Part shown: piece by piece, positions 1-8,022 of the stretch
How positions within the stretch are numbered: the stretch's first letter is position 1
Layout of the letters: each line of letters opens with the position of its first letter
NCBI GenBank assembly: GCA_029865515.1
Contig: JAOUGQ010000009.1
Location: forward strand, 1 to 25,608
DNA from: Nitrospirota bacterium
Lineage (GTDB): Bacteria > Nitrospirota > Nitrospiria > Nitrospirales > UBA8639
Direction of reading: 5' to 3'
Length of the DNA stretch: 25,608 nt
The notes under the pieces: generated by a model
The model's database searches: none
Seen by the model: only the letters and a program-made list of their open reading frames with translations
What the model was told of the DNA's origin: nothing
Position numbers and translations under genes: made by a program

Positions 1-921
1 CGCCTCGAGAACGAGGACATCCCCGACTTGAATGTGTTCCCTCCATGCCGCTCCCCGAATAGACTGATCGCCTCGCACCAGTCCAATAATTAAGACGTCG
101 GAATCCTCAGTGGCGGTTTCCAGCTCTGACAGGGACTTTCCTATGGCCTTGGAACTTTCAGGTACTTTGACCTCTGTTAAATATTCCTGGATATGAAACA
201 GGTCTTGTGGGGCATTTTTTGATCGTCGAGCAAATGGGATTAAACGCCAACCCACCAGTGACACAAAGAGAATGCCCACCAGTGCCACGATTCCCCCCAC
301 AGGAGTGAAATCGAACATCCGGAATGGCTGGCCGGCAATTTCCGTCCGGTAAAGGGCCACGATGATATTGGGGGGCGTTCCGATCAGAGTGACCATTCCA
401 CCCAAAATCGTTCCAAACGCCAAGGGCATTAGCACAATGGCAGGGGAACGCTTGCCTTCGACGGACGATTGTATGGCCACCGGCATGAGTAACGCCAAGG
501 CTCCGACATTATTCATGACGGTGGAAATCATTCCACCTACGGAGGATAGGACGGTGACATGGAGTGATGGGGAAGAGGATGTGGCGAGCTTGACGTAACG
601 CGTGAGAATGTCCACCGCTCCCGCATTGCTCAATCCCCGACTGATAATCAACACGGCGGCCACGGTGACGACCGCCGGATGACCAAACCCTAAAAATGCC
701 TCTTCGGAAGGAACGAATCCCAAAAGTGTGGAAAGTAGCAACGCACTGAGGGCGACCAAATCATAGCGCCATCTTTCCCAGATGAAGAACACCAACAGGG
801 CCCCCAGAAGTCCCAGGAGAAAGATTTGTTCACTGTTCACAAATAAAAAGAGTCCTTCATTTGGGGCATGGAAGGTGTAGTCGACAATTGGGGGAAATTG
901 CCAGACAAGCCTTACGACCAT
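1..921 (-). CDS. SLC13/DASS-type anion permease with RCK_C domain (3' end beyond window)
   Basis: This is an inner-membrane secondary transporter of the SLC13 (DASS/CitT) superfamily. Members of this YfbS-like subgroup carry cytoplasmic TrkA_C (RCK_C) domains, and the substrate cannot be read from sequence. The frame stays open to base 1, giving 307 residues. It has several hydrophobic helices, the stretch STVMNNVGALALLMP (family Asn-containing hairpin) near residue 135, and the second signature TLIGTPPNIIVA near residue 180. From about residue 250 an RCK_C-like domain begins (EVKVPESSKAIGKSLSEL, then a VGDVLVL strand) and is cut by the edge. ATG at 921 has no Shine-Dalgarno sequence. GTG at 840 follows AAGGA by 12 nt, and its N-terminus (VNSEQIFLLGLLG) looks more like the usual family start, so 840 is a serious alternative. 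Family assignment is firm; start and substrate are not. Confidence 0.88.
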   Translation of the reverse strand, partial: MVVRLVWQFPPIVDYTFHAPNEGLFLFVNSEQIFLLGLLGALLVFFIWERWRYDLVALSALLLSTLLGFVPSEEAFLGFGHPAVVTVAAVLIISRGLSNAGAVDILTRYVKLATSSSPSLHVTVLSSVGGMISTVMNNVGALALLMPVAIQSSVEGKRSPAIVLMPLAFGTILGGMVTLIGTPPNIIVALYRTEIAGQPFRMFDFTPVGGIVALVGILFVSLVGWRLIPFARRSKNAPQDLFHIQEYLTEVKVPESSKAIGKSLSELETATEDSDVLIIGLVRGDQSIRGAAWREHIQVGDVLVLEA

Positions 922-1276
922 GTGGGGAGAACGCCGCTATCGGGCTTTTCCAACACTCCCATGAGGCGCTATCAGGGGTGATTTAAACAGGATTGTCAGG
1001 CAAACTCAAACACCGGAGCCTGAAAAGGTGCCGAGGATAAAAGGAGATGAGTGATTTGAGGTGAGAGGGTTGGCCGAGTCCGTTTGAGTAGGAAAGATAC
1101 ACTCCTATCGAACCCGCTTCAGAAATGTCAGGAGAGCCAATAGAATAATCAAATTTGTGACAGATCCTGGGAGAAGGGCTTCATCCGATTTTCATCCTTA
1201 CTGGTAAGTCGATCGCGGTCCACGGGAAATAATTTCCTTTCCCAGGCACAACATGTCTTCCCACTTTTTTAGGCTG
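922..1276. other. Intergenic gap, no gene seen
   Basis: This lies upstream of the transporter and downstream of the zinc-ribbon gene, both on the minus strand. Neither strand has a credible ORF with a ribosome binding site. A short perfect dyad (GGAAAT, A, ATTTCC) lies near 1226-1240 but has no T-run, so I do not call it a terminator. The transporter promoter should be here, but I could not pick one out. Confidence 0.5.
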
Positions 1277-1507
1277 TTAGGCGGTCAAGCGGGCAACGGG
1301 GGTCCGTGGGGCTCTCCGTAGCCTTTTACGGAAGGGAATAACTTGCGCTTGAACGGGACCACCGGTGTGGTGATGATTTATGACCGGATCCATGAGGTTC
1401 CCGCACATAATACATCTGTAGGCTCTGATCCAGAGTTCCCCCATGCCTCCCTTAATGTCAAGGCAATCATCAATTACCATGAGCCCATTGCATCGTCCAC
1501 AATTCAT
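1277..1507 (-). CDS. Small zinc-ribbon protein (CxxC...CxxC)
   Basis: This 76-residue protein has two CxxC knuckles, C3/C6 and C32/C35, spaced as in a treble-clef or rubredoxin-like zinc ribbon. The second knuckle is in the context CIMCGN. The C-terminal 25 residues are basic (RKRLRR and several further Arg), which would suit nucleic-acid or protein contact. There is no signal peptide or membrane segment, so it should be cytosolic. The start is well supported: AAAGGAGG lies 7 nt before the ATG. I associate proteins of this layout with Nitrospira genomes, where they are annotated as hypothetical; that is recollection, not a search. It stands alone, with long gaps either side. Zinc binding is inferred from the cysteines and the function is unknown. 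Confidence 0.8.
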   Translation of the reverse strand: MNCGRCNGLMVIDDCLDIKGGMGELWIRAYRCIMCGNLMDPVINHHHTGGPVQAQVIPFRKRLRRAPRTPVARLTA

Positions 1508-1885
1508 AACTCTACCTCCTTTGAAAGCCTCCTGCTTCCCATCTTCTCAACAGGTGAGTCACTGCATCACACGTGCCACGCTTAACGTGGAACTCAAAAA
1601 AAACCAATTTATCGGTTGTGTATGAGTGCGGAAAATGAAAGGGGACAAACAAAACAATCGAATGAATTTGTGGATTCTACAATATTTGGTTAAAAAAACA
1701 TAGAGGCGGCATACATTTTGTGGGTGCTAGATAGATTGACTAATTTCTAGGCATTTTATTTTTTCGCAAGATTTAAATTTGAGTACTCTGTTCGAGCCAT
1801 AGTCTTCTCCAACCATCACCTATGCAAGTTCAAAGAAAAATGTAGTGAGATTTGGCAGGGCTAGGGGAGACTTTGACAGAATCAT
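1508..1885. other. Intergenic gap with a small dyad upstream of the zinc-ribbon gene
   Basis: There is no credible gene. Bases 1576-1590 read CCACG-CTTAA-CGTGG, a 5-bp inverted repeat about 70-85 nt upstream of the zinc-ribbon ATG, and CACGTG sits next to it at 1570-1575. This could be an operator in that gene's promoter region, but the arms are short. Bases 1640-1880 are AT-rich and show nothing else I can name. Confidence 0.4.
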
Positions 1886-2953
1886 TTATGATGCTGGATG
1901 AAGGCCTGGTCCAGCAGGCAAACCTCTTGTTTTAAATATGAGAACATCAAAGGTGCTCCCCAACCCGGCAGGCTTGGTCAGCACATTAATCTCTTCCTGA
2001 TCAGATTCCCTATCACCTTCGGATCCGCAATAGGCCTGAATTCCAAGATTGCGCAACCAGGTTCCTTGTGGGATGGGACCGTCCACTTCAAATCCCACCT
2101 CCTCTCCGATAGAAAGCACCGCAGTATAGTCTATGTCGGCCGTCAAATCTTGTTGACCTACCGCAAAGAACGGATCATGAATCTGTTGTTGATGATAATA
2201 GGAACGAAGGGTCCCATTTCGATGTCGATGTGAATATAAATTTGACGCACTGTCACCGTAATCGATAAAAATGACATACCCTCGCTCCAAAACCTGCCGC
2301 ACACTCTGGAAAAAAGGCTTCAATTCCAAGCAAACTTCCGCTACTTGCCCTCGCCCAAGCTGAATGCCCTCGCATCTGAACCGCTCGGTCAATTCCGAAG
2401 TCGACAGGCGACCTGGTTGTTCAAAAAATTCACCGTCCTTATCAAGATCTACGTACATTTCCATAACTTCCTCATTTCCCATCCCCATAACCCGATGAAC
2501 CGGCAACGCATCCAGCACTTCGTTTCCAAAAACAAAGGTTGGACCGGGAGAAAGATTTTTTAAGTTTGAAATTGCTTGAAGTCCTTTTTGTTCTTGAGTG
2601 CCTCGCAAACCAGGACTGGTTTCAAGAACAACGTATTCATGAGGATTTTGAAGAAAAGAAATAATACTTTTCCCTAACTGACCTGTCCCCCCGCCTAATT
2701 CCAATATCCGTAAGGGACAACCTATGTTCTTTTCGGCATGATTGATGGCTTGAGCCATGGCATACCCAAAGGCTGGGAATTTCGCATTGGTGTCAAACGG
2801 CCCATCAGGACTCCCAATATTCGGGCCCTGTGCATAAAATCCATTGGCCTCATCGTACAAAGCAACCGCCATAAAGTCCCGGAAGGTCAATGGCCCCTGG
2901 GATCGAATTTTGCTTTTCAAGACCTTTGCAAGTTCTGTATCAATCCGGTTCAA
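1886..2953 (-). CDS. MidA/NDUFAF7-type SAM-dependent methyltransferase (COG1565)
   Basis: This is a class I SAM-dependent protein methyltransferase of the COG1565/DUF185 family, usually about 350-390 residues (here 355). The mitochondrial member NDUFAF7/MidA methylates an arginine of a complex I subunit; bacterial targets are mostly unknown. The family N-terminus GPLTFRDFMAVALYDEANGFY lies near residues 19-39. The SAM-binding motif ILELGGGTGQLG lies near residues 83-94. Later hallmarks are VFGNEVLDALPVHR near 140 and a VIFIDYGD strand near 228. The start is TTG at 2953, because an in-frame stop lies five codons upstream. AGGG stands 6-7 nt before it. Spacing to the neighbours is wide, so it is probably monocistronic. 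Family assignment is confident; the substrate is unknown. Confidence 0.92.
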   Translation of the reverse strand: MNRIDTELAKVLKSKIRSQGPLTFRDFMAVALYDEANGFYAQGPNIGSPDGPFDTNAKFPAFGYAMAQAINHAEKNIGCPLRILELGGGTGQLGKSIISFLQNPHEYVVLETSPGLRGTQEQKGLQAISNLKNLSPGPTFVFGNEVLDALPVHRVMGMGNEEVMEMYVDLDKDGEFFEQPGRLSTSELTERFRCEGIQLGRGQVAEVCLELKPFFQSVRQVLERGYVIFIDYGDSASNLYSHRHRNGTLRSYYHQQQIHDPFFAVGQQDLTADIDYTAVLSIGEEVGFEVDGPIPQGTWLRNLGIQAYCGSEGDRESDQEEINVLTKPAGLGSTFDVLIFKTRGLPAGPGLHPAS

Positions 2954-3023
2954 GACAGGCCCTATTTATTTCATTTATGGCTAGGCTGAAAAAGAAAAAT
3001 TGATTAAGGACGAGGAGTTATTA

Positions 3024-3056
3024 CAAAAAAAGGGTGCCAATTTTGGCACCCTTTTT
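3024..3056. terminator. Strong bidirectional Rho-independent terminator
   Basis: A perfect 10-bp stem, AGGGTGCCAA (3031-3040) with TTGGCACCCT (3043-3052), has a 2-nt loop. It is flanked by an A-run (3025-3031) and a T-run (3052-3056), so either strand reads as GC stem plus U-tract. It ends the small exported-protein gene that stops at 3085 on the minus strand and insulates the methyltransferase gene downstream. Confidence 0.93.
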
Positions 3057-3084
3057 CAGATTTTTAAAACCCTGAAAGACGAAA

Positions 3085-3438
3085 TTACTTGATAACGGTC
3101 GATTTTGCCCCGGCTGGATTCGTGGTGACTTTATTGAGGGGCCCTGAAACTTCTGGCAAACGACCGGCACCTTCCGATTTTAGGATCCGCCCACGATTAG
3201 GATCATTGACATCATTCATCGCTGCCTTGGTCCCAAATTCCTGAGAAGACAAAAGGCTCTTGTCTCCTCCTGCATTGGTCTGACCAGGATCATTAGCGGT
3301 AGCTTGACCGGTCACCGGGGATTTCCCGGCAGCCGGATACCCTGGGTGACTGGGCAACAACCCCGGATTGGCGAAGGCCATCGATAGGGCCAAGGTGCTA
3401 GCACCCACTGTTCCAAGAAAAATTCCAATCCCTTTCAT
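3085..3438 (-). CDS. Small exported protein of unknown function (PGYP / PVTGQ type)
   Basis: This 117-residue protein has a clear Sec signal peptide: MKG, a hydrophobic core, then cleavage likely after the Ala-Phe-Ala near residue 23. The mature part is polar and low-complexity, rich in Pro, Gly, Asn and Ala, without Cys or membrane segments. Its most distinctive stretch is HPGYPAAGKSPVTGQATAND followed by Pro-Gly-Gln. I recall small Nitrospira proteins with the same spacing, but have not verified this. It is probably periplasmic and intrinsically disordered. AAAGGAG lies 7 nt before the ATG. A promoter with a perfect TATAAT lies about 70 nt upstream, and the terminator at 3024-3056 follows closely, so this is a single-gene transcript. 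Function unknown. Confidence 0.85.
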   Translation of the reverse strand: MKGIGIFLGTVGASTLALSMAFANPGLLPSHPGYPAAGKSPVTGQATANDPGQTNAGGDKSLLSSQEFGTKAAMNDVNDPNRGRILKSEGAGRLPEVSGPLNKVTTNPAGAKSTVIK

Positions 3439-3506
3439 AAGACCGCTCCTTTGTTTGGTTATGACGGGTTAACAATAGAAAATGGTCGGGACGTGTGAAT
3501 ATTCGT

Positions 3507-3512
3507 ATTATA
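3507..3512 (-). promoter_or_regulatory. Probable -10 box of the small exported-protein gene
   Basis: The minus strand reads TATAAT here, an exact -10 consensus. A start near 3500 would give a leader of about 60 nt before the ATG at 3438. The -35 region (AAGATT at 16-nt spacing) is poor, so the call rests on the -10 alone. Confidence 0.5.
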
Positions 3513-3600
3513 TCCAATAGGAAGCGGAATCTTATTCAGATTAGCCGTTGGTGTCAAGTTTCGCGGCCAAAATGGCTAGAAACCCGTAATGTCCCATTCT

Positions 3601-5415
3601 TCAGGAATTTCCTCTGGTGCGATCGACTGGACGTCGAGGACGATAAGGAGTTTTTGGCCGTGGTGCAGGCATTAGGATGGTGACTGTCGTTCCCTTGTCA
3701 GCCTCACTGGCTATGCTAATGTGGCCCTGATGCTCCTCAACAACTTTTTTGACGGTCGCCAACCCCAACCCAGTGCCTGATCGTTTGGTAGTGAAATAAG
3801 GTTCAAAGACTTTATCCACTAATTCGGCCGGGATGGGGACCCCATCGTTAGCAATGACAATTTGAAGCTCAGGTTTTCGGGCTCGGGTAAGCATGACTTC
3901 CACCCGCAAATGTCCTCCAGGAGACATGGCTTCAATGGCATTTTTAAAAATACAGAGAAACACATACTGCATTTTCACTTCGTCCCAGCGGACTTGGGCC
4001 AACCGCACCGGAACTTTCTTGATGACTTCGATTCGATTCACCCGAAGATCTGTGGAAACTAACGAAAAAGCTTTATCCAATAAATCCTGAACTCGACACA
4101 TCTTTCGATCAAGTTCCAACGGTTTGGCAAAGTCCAGAATTTCATTTAACACCGTTTCAATACGAATCATATCCCGCATGGCATTTTCGACGCGGGTTTG
4201 CGAATCGAAATCAAGGTCGGCGTCGGTCGTAATTTCTTCCAGTTGAGCCCTGATAAATCCGATGGGCTCACGGATTTCTGTGGCCAGAAAGGAACTCACT
4301 TCATGTAGCGCGGCCCGCCGCTCTTCTTTGCGCACATCCACTTCAGGGGGAACCGAAATGACCTGGCCTTTGACGGCGGGTTGTTCTGGTTGAATTGGAG
4401 CGGCTTCCATGACGGATAAATGACAGGAGGGGTCTTCAAATAATTCCACTAATTTGGTCGTGACCGCCTCGAGGCTTTTGGAATCGCTACCGATTTGATC
4501 GAAATGGTTAGGGTTTTTGGAAGCTAGCGTGACGGTACCCGCCACTCGACCCCTGACGAAAAACGGCACGACCATGGTCGATGCGAATCGATCGCGATAT
4601 AATTGTTTATAGTCGTGAAACCGACCCTGGGTGGAAGCCAGGTTATTATCACAGCGGGGCTTTCGATGACGGACAGACCATCCGGAGGCAGAATCGTCTA
4701 GCGAAAGATGGTGGCCGGGCCCCACATCCCGTTTCTGGGTTCCGAATACACCCAATACTTCCAGAGTAGCCGCAAGGGGATCATAAAGGCTGACCCATCC
4801 TCGATCAAAAGATAGCTCCCCATCAACTTCTGATAAAATGCTAGCGATCCGCTCCTGCACATCAGCATTGGAATAGGTGCGTGCCACCGGAGCCTGTCCC
4901 TCTTCCTCAGCCACAGTCACGGGTTCATGAGCCACTAACGGGTTGCTCAAAACCAATGATGAACCAAATAACCCGGCTTTTTTTAATTCTCCGGTAATGT
5001 GAGTGACATTGGCTGAAAGAGTCGTCTTTTCTCGTTTCGTCAGCGCCACATTTTCTCGCCTGGCAAGGACCAGTGTGCCATACACCCGTCCGCCGAACTT
5101 TAAAGGGAGCACCAACGCCACCTTGCTCCCAGGAGTAATCATGCGAATTCGGAGAATACTCTCTAACTCCGCTCCTCCTGTCCCATTGCGGGCATTCACA
5201 CTTTTCAAATCCTCGATTGAAAGCGCGCGCAGGATCGCTCGAATTTCTCTCGGAGAAAATCCTCGGGAGACCTGCTCGACCAATGGTCCGCCATCATGCG
5301 TAATGATGGCCACCAAGACCGCCTCCATCCCGACCTCATTGACCGCCGAAGTCAGAATTTTTTGAAGCGTACTTTGTTGCTTGGTTGCTAATGTGGATTC
5401 AAGACGATTGGCCAT
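3601..5415 (-). CDS. Soluble double-GAF histidine kinase-like protein with a substituted H-box
   Basis: This 604-residue protein has no signal peptide or membrane helix, so it is cytosolic. In order it has GAF1 (about 17-155), GAF2 (about 185-345), a HisKA-like dimerisation helix (about 365-430) and an HATPase_c domain (about 450-590). The ATPase boxes are present: N-box N492 in FKNAIEAM, G1 as NDGVP at 523-527 (D and N swapped relative to DNGxG, last G is P), F-box FEPYFTTK and G2 GTGLGLA. The H-box reads FLATEIREPIGF: where kinases have His (AHEIRNPL) there is Thr379, encoded ACA. His369, ten residues earlier, is off-register. The protein may therefore be a pseudokinase, a sensor that works through another kinase, or an ATP-driven regulator. 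No response regulator is adjacent. AGAGGA lies 9 nt before the ATG. The HK fold is certain; kinase activity is doubtful. Confidence 0.9.
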   Translation of the reverse strand: MANRLESTLATKQQSTLQKILTSAVNEVGMEAVLVAIITHDGGPLVEQVSRGFSPREIRAILRALSIEDLKSVNARNGTGGAELESILRIRMITPGSKVALVLPLKFGGRVYGTLVLARRENVALTKREKTTLSANVTHITGELKKAGLFGSSLVLSNPLVAHEPVTVAEEEGQAPVARTYSNADVQERIASILSEVDGELSFDRGWVSLYDPLAATLEVLGVFGTQKRDVGPGHHLSLDDSASGWSVRHRKPRCDNNLASTQGRFHDYKQLYRDRFASTMVVPFFVRGRVAGTVTLASKNPNHFDQIGSDSKSLEAVTTKLVELFEDPSCHLSVMEAAPIQPEQPAVKGQVISVPPEVDVRKEERRAALHEVSSFLATEIREPIGFIRAQLEEITTDADLDFDSQTRVENAMRDMIRIETVLNEILDFAKPLELDRKMCRVQDLLDKAFSLVSTDLRVNRIEVIKKVPVRLAQVRWDEVKMQYVFLCIFKNAIEAMSPGGHLRVEVMLTRARKPELQIVIANDGVPIPAELVDKVFEPYFTTKRSGTGLGLATVKKVVEEHQGHISIASEADKGTTVTILMPAPRPKTPYRPRRPVDRTRGNS

Positions 5416-5560
5416 GCATATGTTTCCTCTTAGAATTATTCAGCACGGTGAATGTCAAATGAAGACCTTGTCAAAAGCGAAACGGTTCTTCCCTCATCTG
5501 CTCCCGATATGTTCGTGGATCCCTCATCGGCCTGAAATGAGACAATCAATGTTTTTATCG

Positions 5561-5962
5561 TTAATTGATATGTCGGATTTTCCGACCCGGTGACGGGTGT
5601 GTGACAATTTCTATTCGGCCTTGCTCAGAGACCCAGAGATTTAACACCGCACTGACGAAACTAATGATCAGCGCTCCCCCCACCGCCGGCCAAAATCCGG
5701 AGACAATGAACCCTTTAACTAATACCGACACCAGGTAGAGCAAAAATCCATTAATGAAAACCACGAATAGCCCGAACGTCACTAGAATGAACGGAGCCGA
5801 AAGGAGATACAGAATGGGGCGGATGATGGCGTTAAGAAATGAAAGAATGACCACTGCAGCGATCCCCGAAGCTAATCCCGTAATTTCAATACCAGGAATT
5901 ACCTGGCTTGCCAATAACACGGCAAATCCCGTGATCGCACAGCGAATAAAAAATCCCTTCAT
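5561..5962 (-). CDS. YvlD / phage holin 4_2-family small membrane protein (COG1950)
   Basis: This protein of about 133 residues has four hydrophobic segments (roughly 5-22, 28-50, 55-77 and 88-110) and matches COG1950 in pattern: IIRPILYLLSAPFILVTFGL, FVVFINGFLLYLVS, and the late FWPAVGGALIISFVSAVLNL. Despite the family's Pfam name these are chromosomal inner-membrane proteins, not lysis proteins. In Bacillus YvlD belongs to an envelope-stress operon. The frame opens upstream at a TTG (5998), but the ATG at 5962 gives the usual family N-terminus MKGFFIRC. Neither start has a convincing Shine-Dalgarno sequence. It lies 88 nt after the CruF-like gene and 145 nt before the GAF kinase gene on the same strand, and could be cotranscribed with either. 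Confidence 0.87.
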   Translation of the reverse strand: MKGFFIRCAITGFAVLLASQVIPGIEITGLASGIAAVVILSFLNAIIRPILYLLSAPFILVTFGLFVVFINGFLLYLVSVLVKGFIVSGFWPAVGGALIISFVSAVLNLWVSEQGRIEIVTHPSPGRKIRHIN

Positions 5963-6050
5963 GCCTGCATCATACCGACCCTCTGGTCGTGGCCTCAAGC
6001 CATAATCGCCGATGACATCCGGGATCTGTTTGAAAAAGATTCTGTTCGCC

Positions 6051-6857
6051 TCAAAATTCCTGCGCTTTGGAACTGGATAATCCCCGCCACAGGGTCACGA
6101 GAAGGGCGGCAGTCAGGGGGGAAAAAATAAAGTATCCCACGATGCCCATCAGCACTTCACCAATCCAAAACGTCACACCTAAATTAAAGGTGAGGATGCC
6201 ATAGTAGAGCCCGATTCCCAGAAGCAACTCCCATTTCACCACCTCCCGGGGTATTGGATCTGAGGCATAAGGACCCCGTTCCACCCAACGGTAGCCCAGA
6301 AGAGAGAGGAAGCCAACGATGAACCATCCTGCAAAATTCGCAAGGGGAACACCGAAATAAACGGCTTTTTCCGGATAGCCGTAAATCTTTCCCAAAAACC
6401 ATCGTTCCCCCTGAAGGGCAACGGGGTCGATTACAACATCCAAAAACGTAAATAACACCACGGTTAATCCCATGACAGGCCACGCGGTCCTTAGCGCGGG
6501 ATCGAATAACCATCCATGTTGCTTCGCCCGTTTTACAGGGGGTAGGACGAAAATAAGAGCCACACAATAGCTGGCAAATAATAAAAAGGAAAATGAGAGG
6601 GAATCCATGAATGGGATATTGGAAATATATAACTCATGGCCTTGCGTGGCCTCCGTATAAAAATATTTGCCAAAGGGGATACCGATCCGCGTCGAGGCAT
6701 ATTCACAAATAAATGCAGTAGCCCACGTGACGCCAAATAACCGGCCGGTCCGCCGCCACCCTAAAAGTTGTTGTCCGATATATAATGAGACCGCTAAAAA
6801 GACAAAAACATAGGGTCTGAGAATAAGGGTGTTAGTGAATAGAAAGATGAATTCCAT
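6051..6857 (-). CDS. Carotenoid biosynthesis membrane protein, CruF family (COG2324/DUF422)
   Basis: This multi-span inner-membrane protein of 268 residues has about seven hydrophobic helices. COG2324 includes CruF, the 1',2'-hydratase that acts on gamma-carotene-type ends, and related uncharacterised proteins. Family hallmarks are visible: EYASTRIGIPFGKYFYTEAT near residue 50, an acidic FLDVVIDPVAL near 143, and YFGVPLANFAGWFIVG near 170. The frame extends to 7004, which would overlap hpnA. ATG at 6857 is preferred because GAGGA lies 9 nt before it and the protein then begins at the first helix; ATG at 6872 is an alternative. It follows hpnA by 47 nt and ispA is next upstream, so the transcript links prenyl diphosphate supply to carotenoid or other terpenoid modification. 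Family secure; exact reaction inferred. Confidence 0.86.
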   Translation of the reverse strand: MEFIFLFTNTLILRPYVFVFLAVSLYIGQQLLGWRRTGRLFGVTWATAFICEYASTRIGIPFGKYFYTEATQGHELYISNIPFMDSLSFSFLLFASYCVALIFVLPPVKRAKQHGWLFDPALRTAWPVMGLTVVLFTFLDVVIDPVALQGERWFLGKIYGYPEKAVYFGVPLANFAGWFIVGFLSLLGYRWVERGPYASDPIPREVVKWELLLGIGLYYGILTFNLGVTFWIGEVLMGIVGYFIFSPLTAALLVTLWRGLSSSKAQEF

Positions 6858-6904
6858 TGCCCAATTCCTCATAAATGGTGCATAAGAAGATCCCGGAGAA
6901 GAGA

Positions 6905-7891
6905 TTAGCCATATCCGTGTTGGCGGAACCACTGTACCGATTTCTTCAGGGCCGCTTCCACCGGGGTTTGGGGAAGAGCAAGTTCCTGCCGTGCCTTGGT
7001 GCAATCATAATGCATATGGTACTTGGCCATCCGCACCCCTTCCAGAGGAATTCGGGGAGGTCTGTGGGTCACCAGATTGGCAATCCATTGATTCACGTAT
7101 GCCAGGGGAAGCACCAGCTGCCAGGGCAGTTGAAGGCGCGGAGCGGGGACTCCAGTTAATCGGCTGAGTATCTGGCAAATTTCTTTCAATTTCAGGTTTT
7201 GATTACCCAGAATATACCGCTCACCAATTCGACCGCGTTCCATGGCCCGTACATGCCCAATGGCGACATCCTCGACATCTACTAAATTCATCCCGGTTTC
7301 AATATACGCCAACATTCGGCCGCGCATAAAATCGACGATGATTTGTCCTGTTGGAGTGGGTTTGATATCCCGTTCTCCCACCGGAGCTGTTGGATTCACG
7401 ATGACCACCGGTAGTCCCTGTTGAGCCATTCTTAAGACTTCTTGCTCGGCCAAAAATTTTGAACGCTTGTAATCGCCGGACAGCTGAGCCAACGTTGGAA
7501 AGCGGGATTCAGTTCCCAGTCCCCCATCATCAGGCAACCCAATTGCACCAATCGTACTGGTGTAGACGATTCGTTTGACGCCCGCCTCCCCTGCTGCACA
7601 TAATAAATTTTTTGTGCCTTCTACGTTTATCTTATAAAAGGTAGCGGGATCCTGATCCCACAATGCATAATGCGCGGCCACATGATAGAGGCCTTGGCAG
7701 CCGGCAATCGCTTTTTTGAGCGACGGAGGGTCCTGCAAATCTCCGTGAATGGTTTCGACGGGCAAGCCTTCAAGGTTTTTCGGATTACTGGTGGGCCGAA
7801 TCAATACGCGAACCTCATCGCCATGAGCAATCACCGCACGTGTCACCGCAGTCCCGATGAATCCCGACGATCCTGTAATGAGTACTTTCAT
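6905..7891 (-). CDS. hpnA: HpnA, hopanoid-associated sugar epimerase (NAD-dependent SDR)
   Basis: This extended short-chain dehydrogenase/reductase of 328 residues is typical in length for HpnA. The Rossmann motif GSSGFIG is at residues 7-13. The catalytic set is Ser/Thr at 111-113 (TSTIGA), Tyr141 and Lys145 in the motif DYKRSK. The stretch VVIVNPTAPVGERDIKPTPT near 173-192 is diagnostic of HpnA among SDRs. HpnA is encoded with hopanoid genes and is thought to act on the sugar or ribosyl side chain of extended hopanoids; its exact reaction is not settled. It lies between ispA (131 nt upstream) and the CruF-like gene (47 nt downstream). No good Shine-Dalgarno precedes the ATG at 7891. The squalene-hopene cyclase and the remaining hpn genes are not in this window. 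Confidence 0.94.
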   Translation of the reverse strand: MKVLITGSSGFIGTAVTRAVIAHGDEVRVLIRPTSNPKNLEGLPVETIHGDLQDPPSLKKAIAGCQGLYHVAAHYALWDQDPATFYKINVEGTKNLLCAAGEAGVKRIVYTSTIGAIGLPDDGGLGTESRFPTLAQLSGDYKRSKFLAEQEVLRMAQQGLPVVIVNPTAPVGERDIKPTPTGQIIVDFMRGRMLAYIETGMNLVDVEDVAIGHVRAMERGRIGERYILGNQNLKLKEICQILSRLTGVPAPRLQLPWQLVLPLAYVNQWIANLVTHRPPRIPLEGVRMAKYHMHYDCTKARQELALPQTPVEAALKKSVQWFRQHGYG

Positions 7892-8022
7892 AAAAATCTG
7901 AAGCTTAAAACCCGTTCAATAAAGGCTCAGCTTAATACGAAAGCAGAAGAATGTTTCAAATTGGAATTGGAGGAGAAGGATCGAAAATTGGCTTCAGGGA
8001 CGCCGCCCCATGCAACAATGGC

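Noticed and set aside
1343..1625. Overlapping plus-strand frames
   Set aside because: They are the antisense shadow of the zinc-ribbon gene, which has a strong Shine-Dalgarno and conserved CxxC pairs.
5574..5590. Hairpin GTCGGA-TTT-TCCGAC as a terminator
   Set aside because: It lies inside the last codons of the YvlD-like gene and has no U-tract.
5561..5962. Phage holin gene as evidence of a prophage
   Set aside because: The family name is misleading: COG1950 proteins are chromosomal, and no other phage gene is present.
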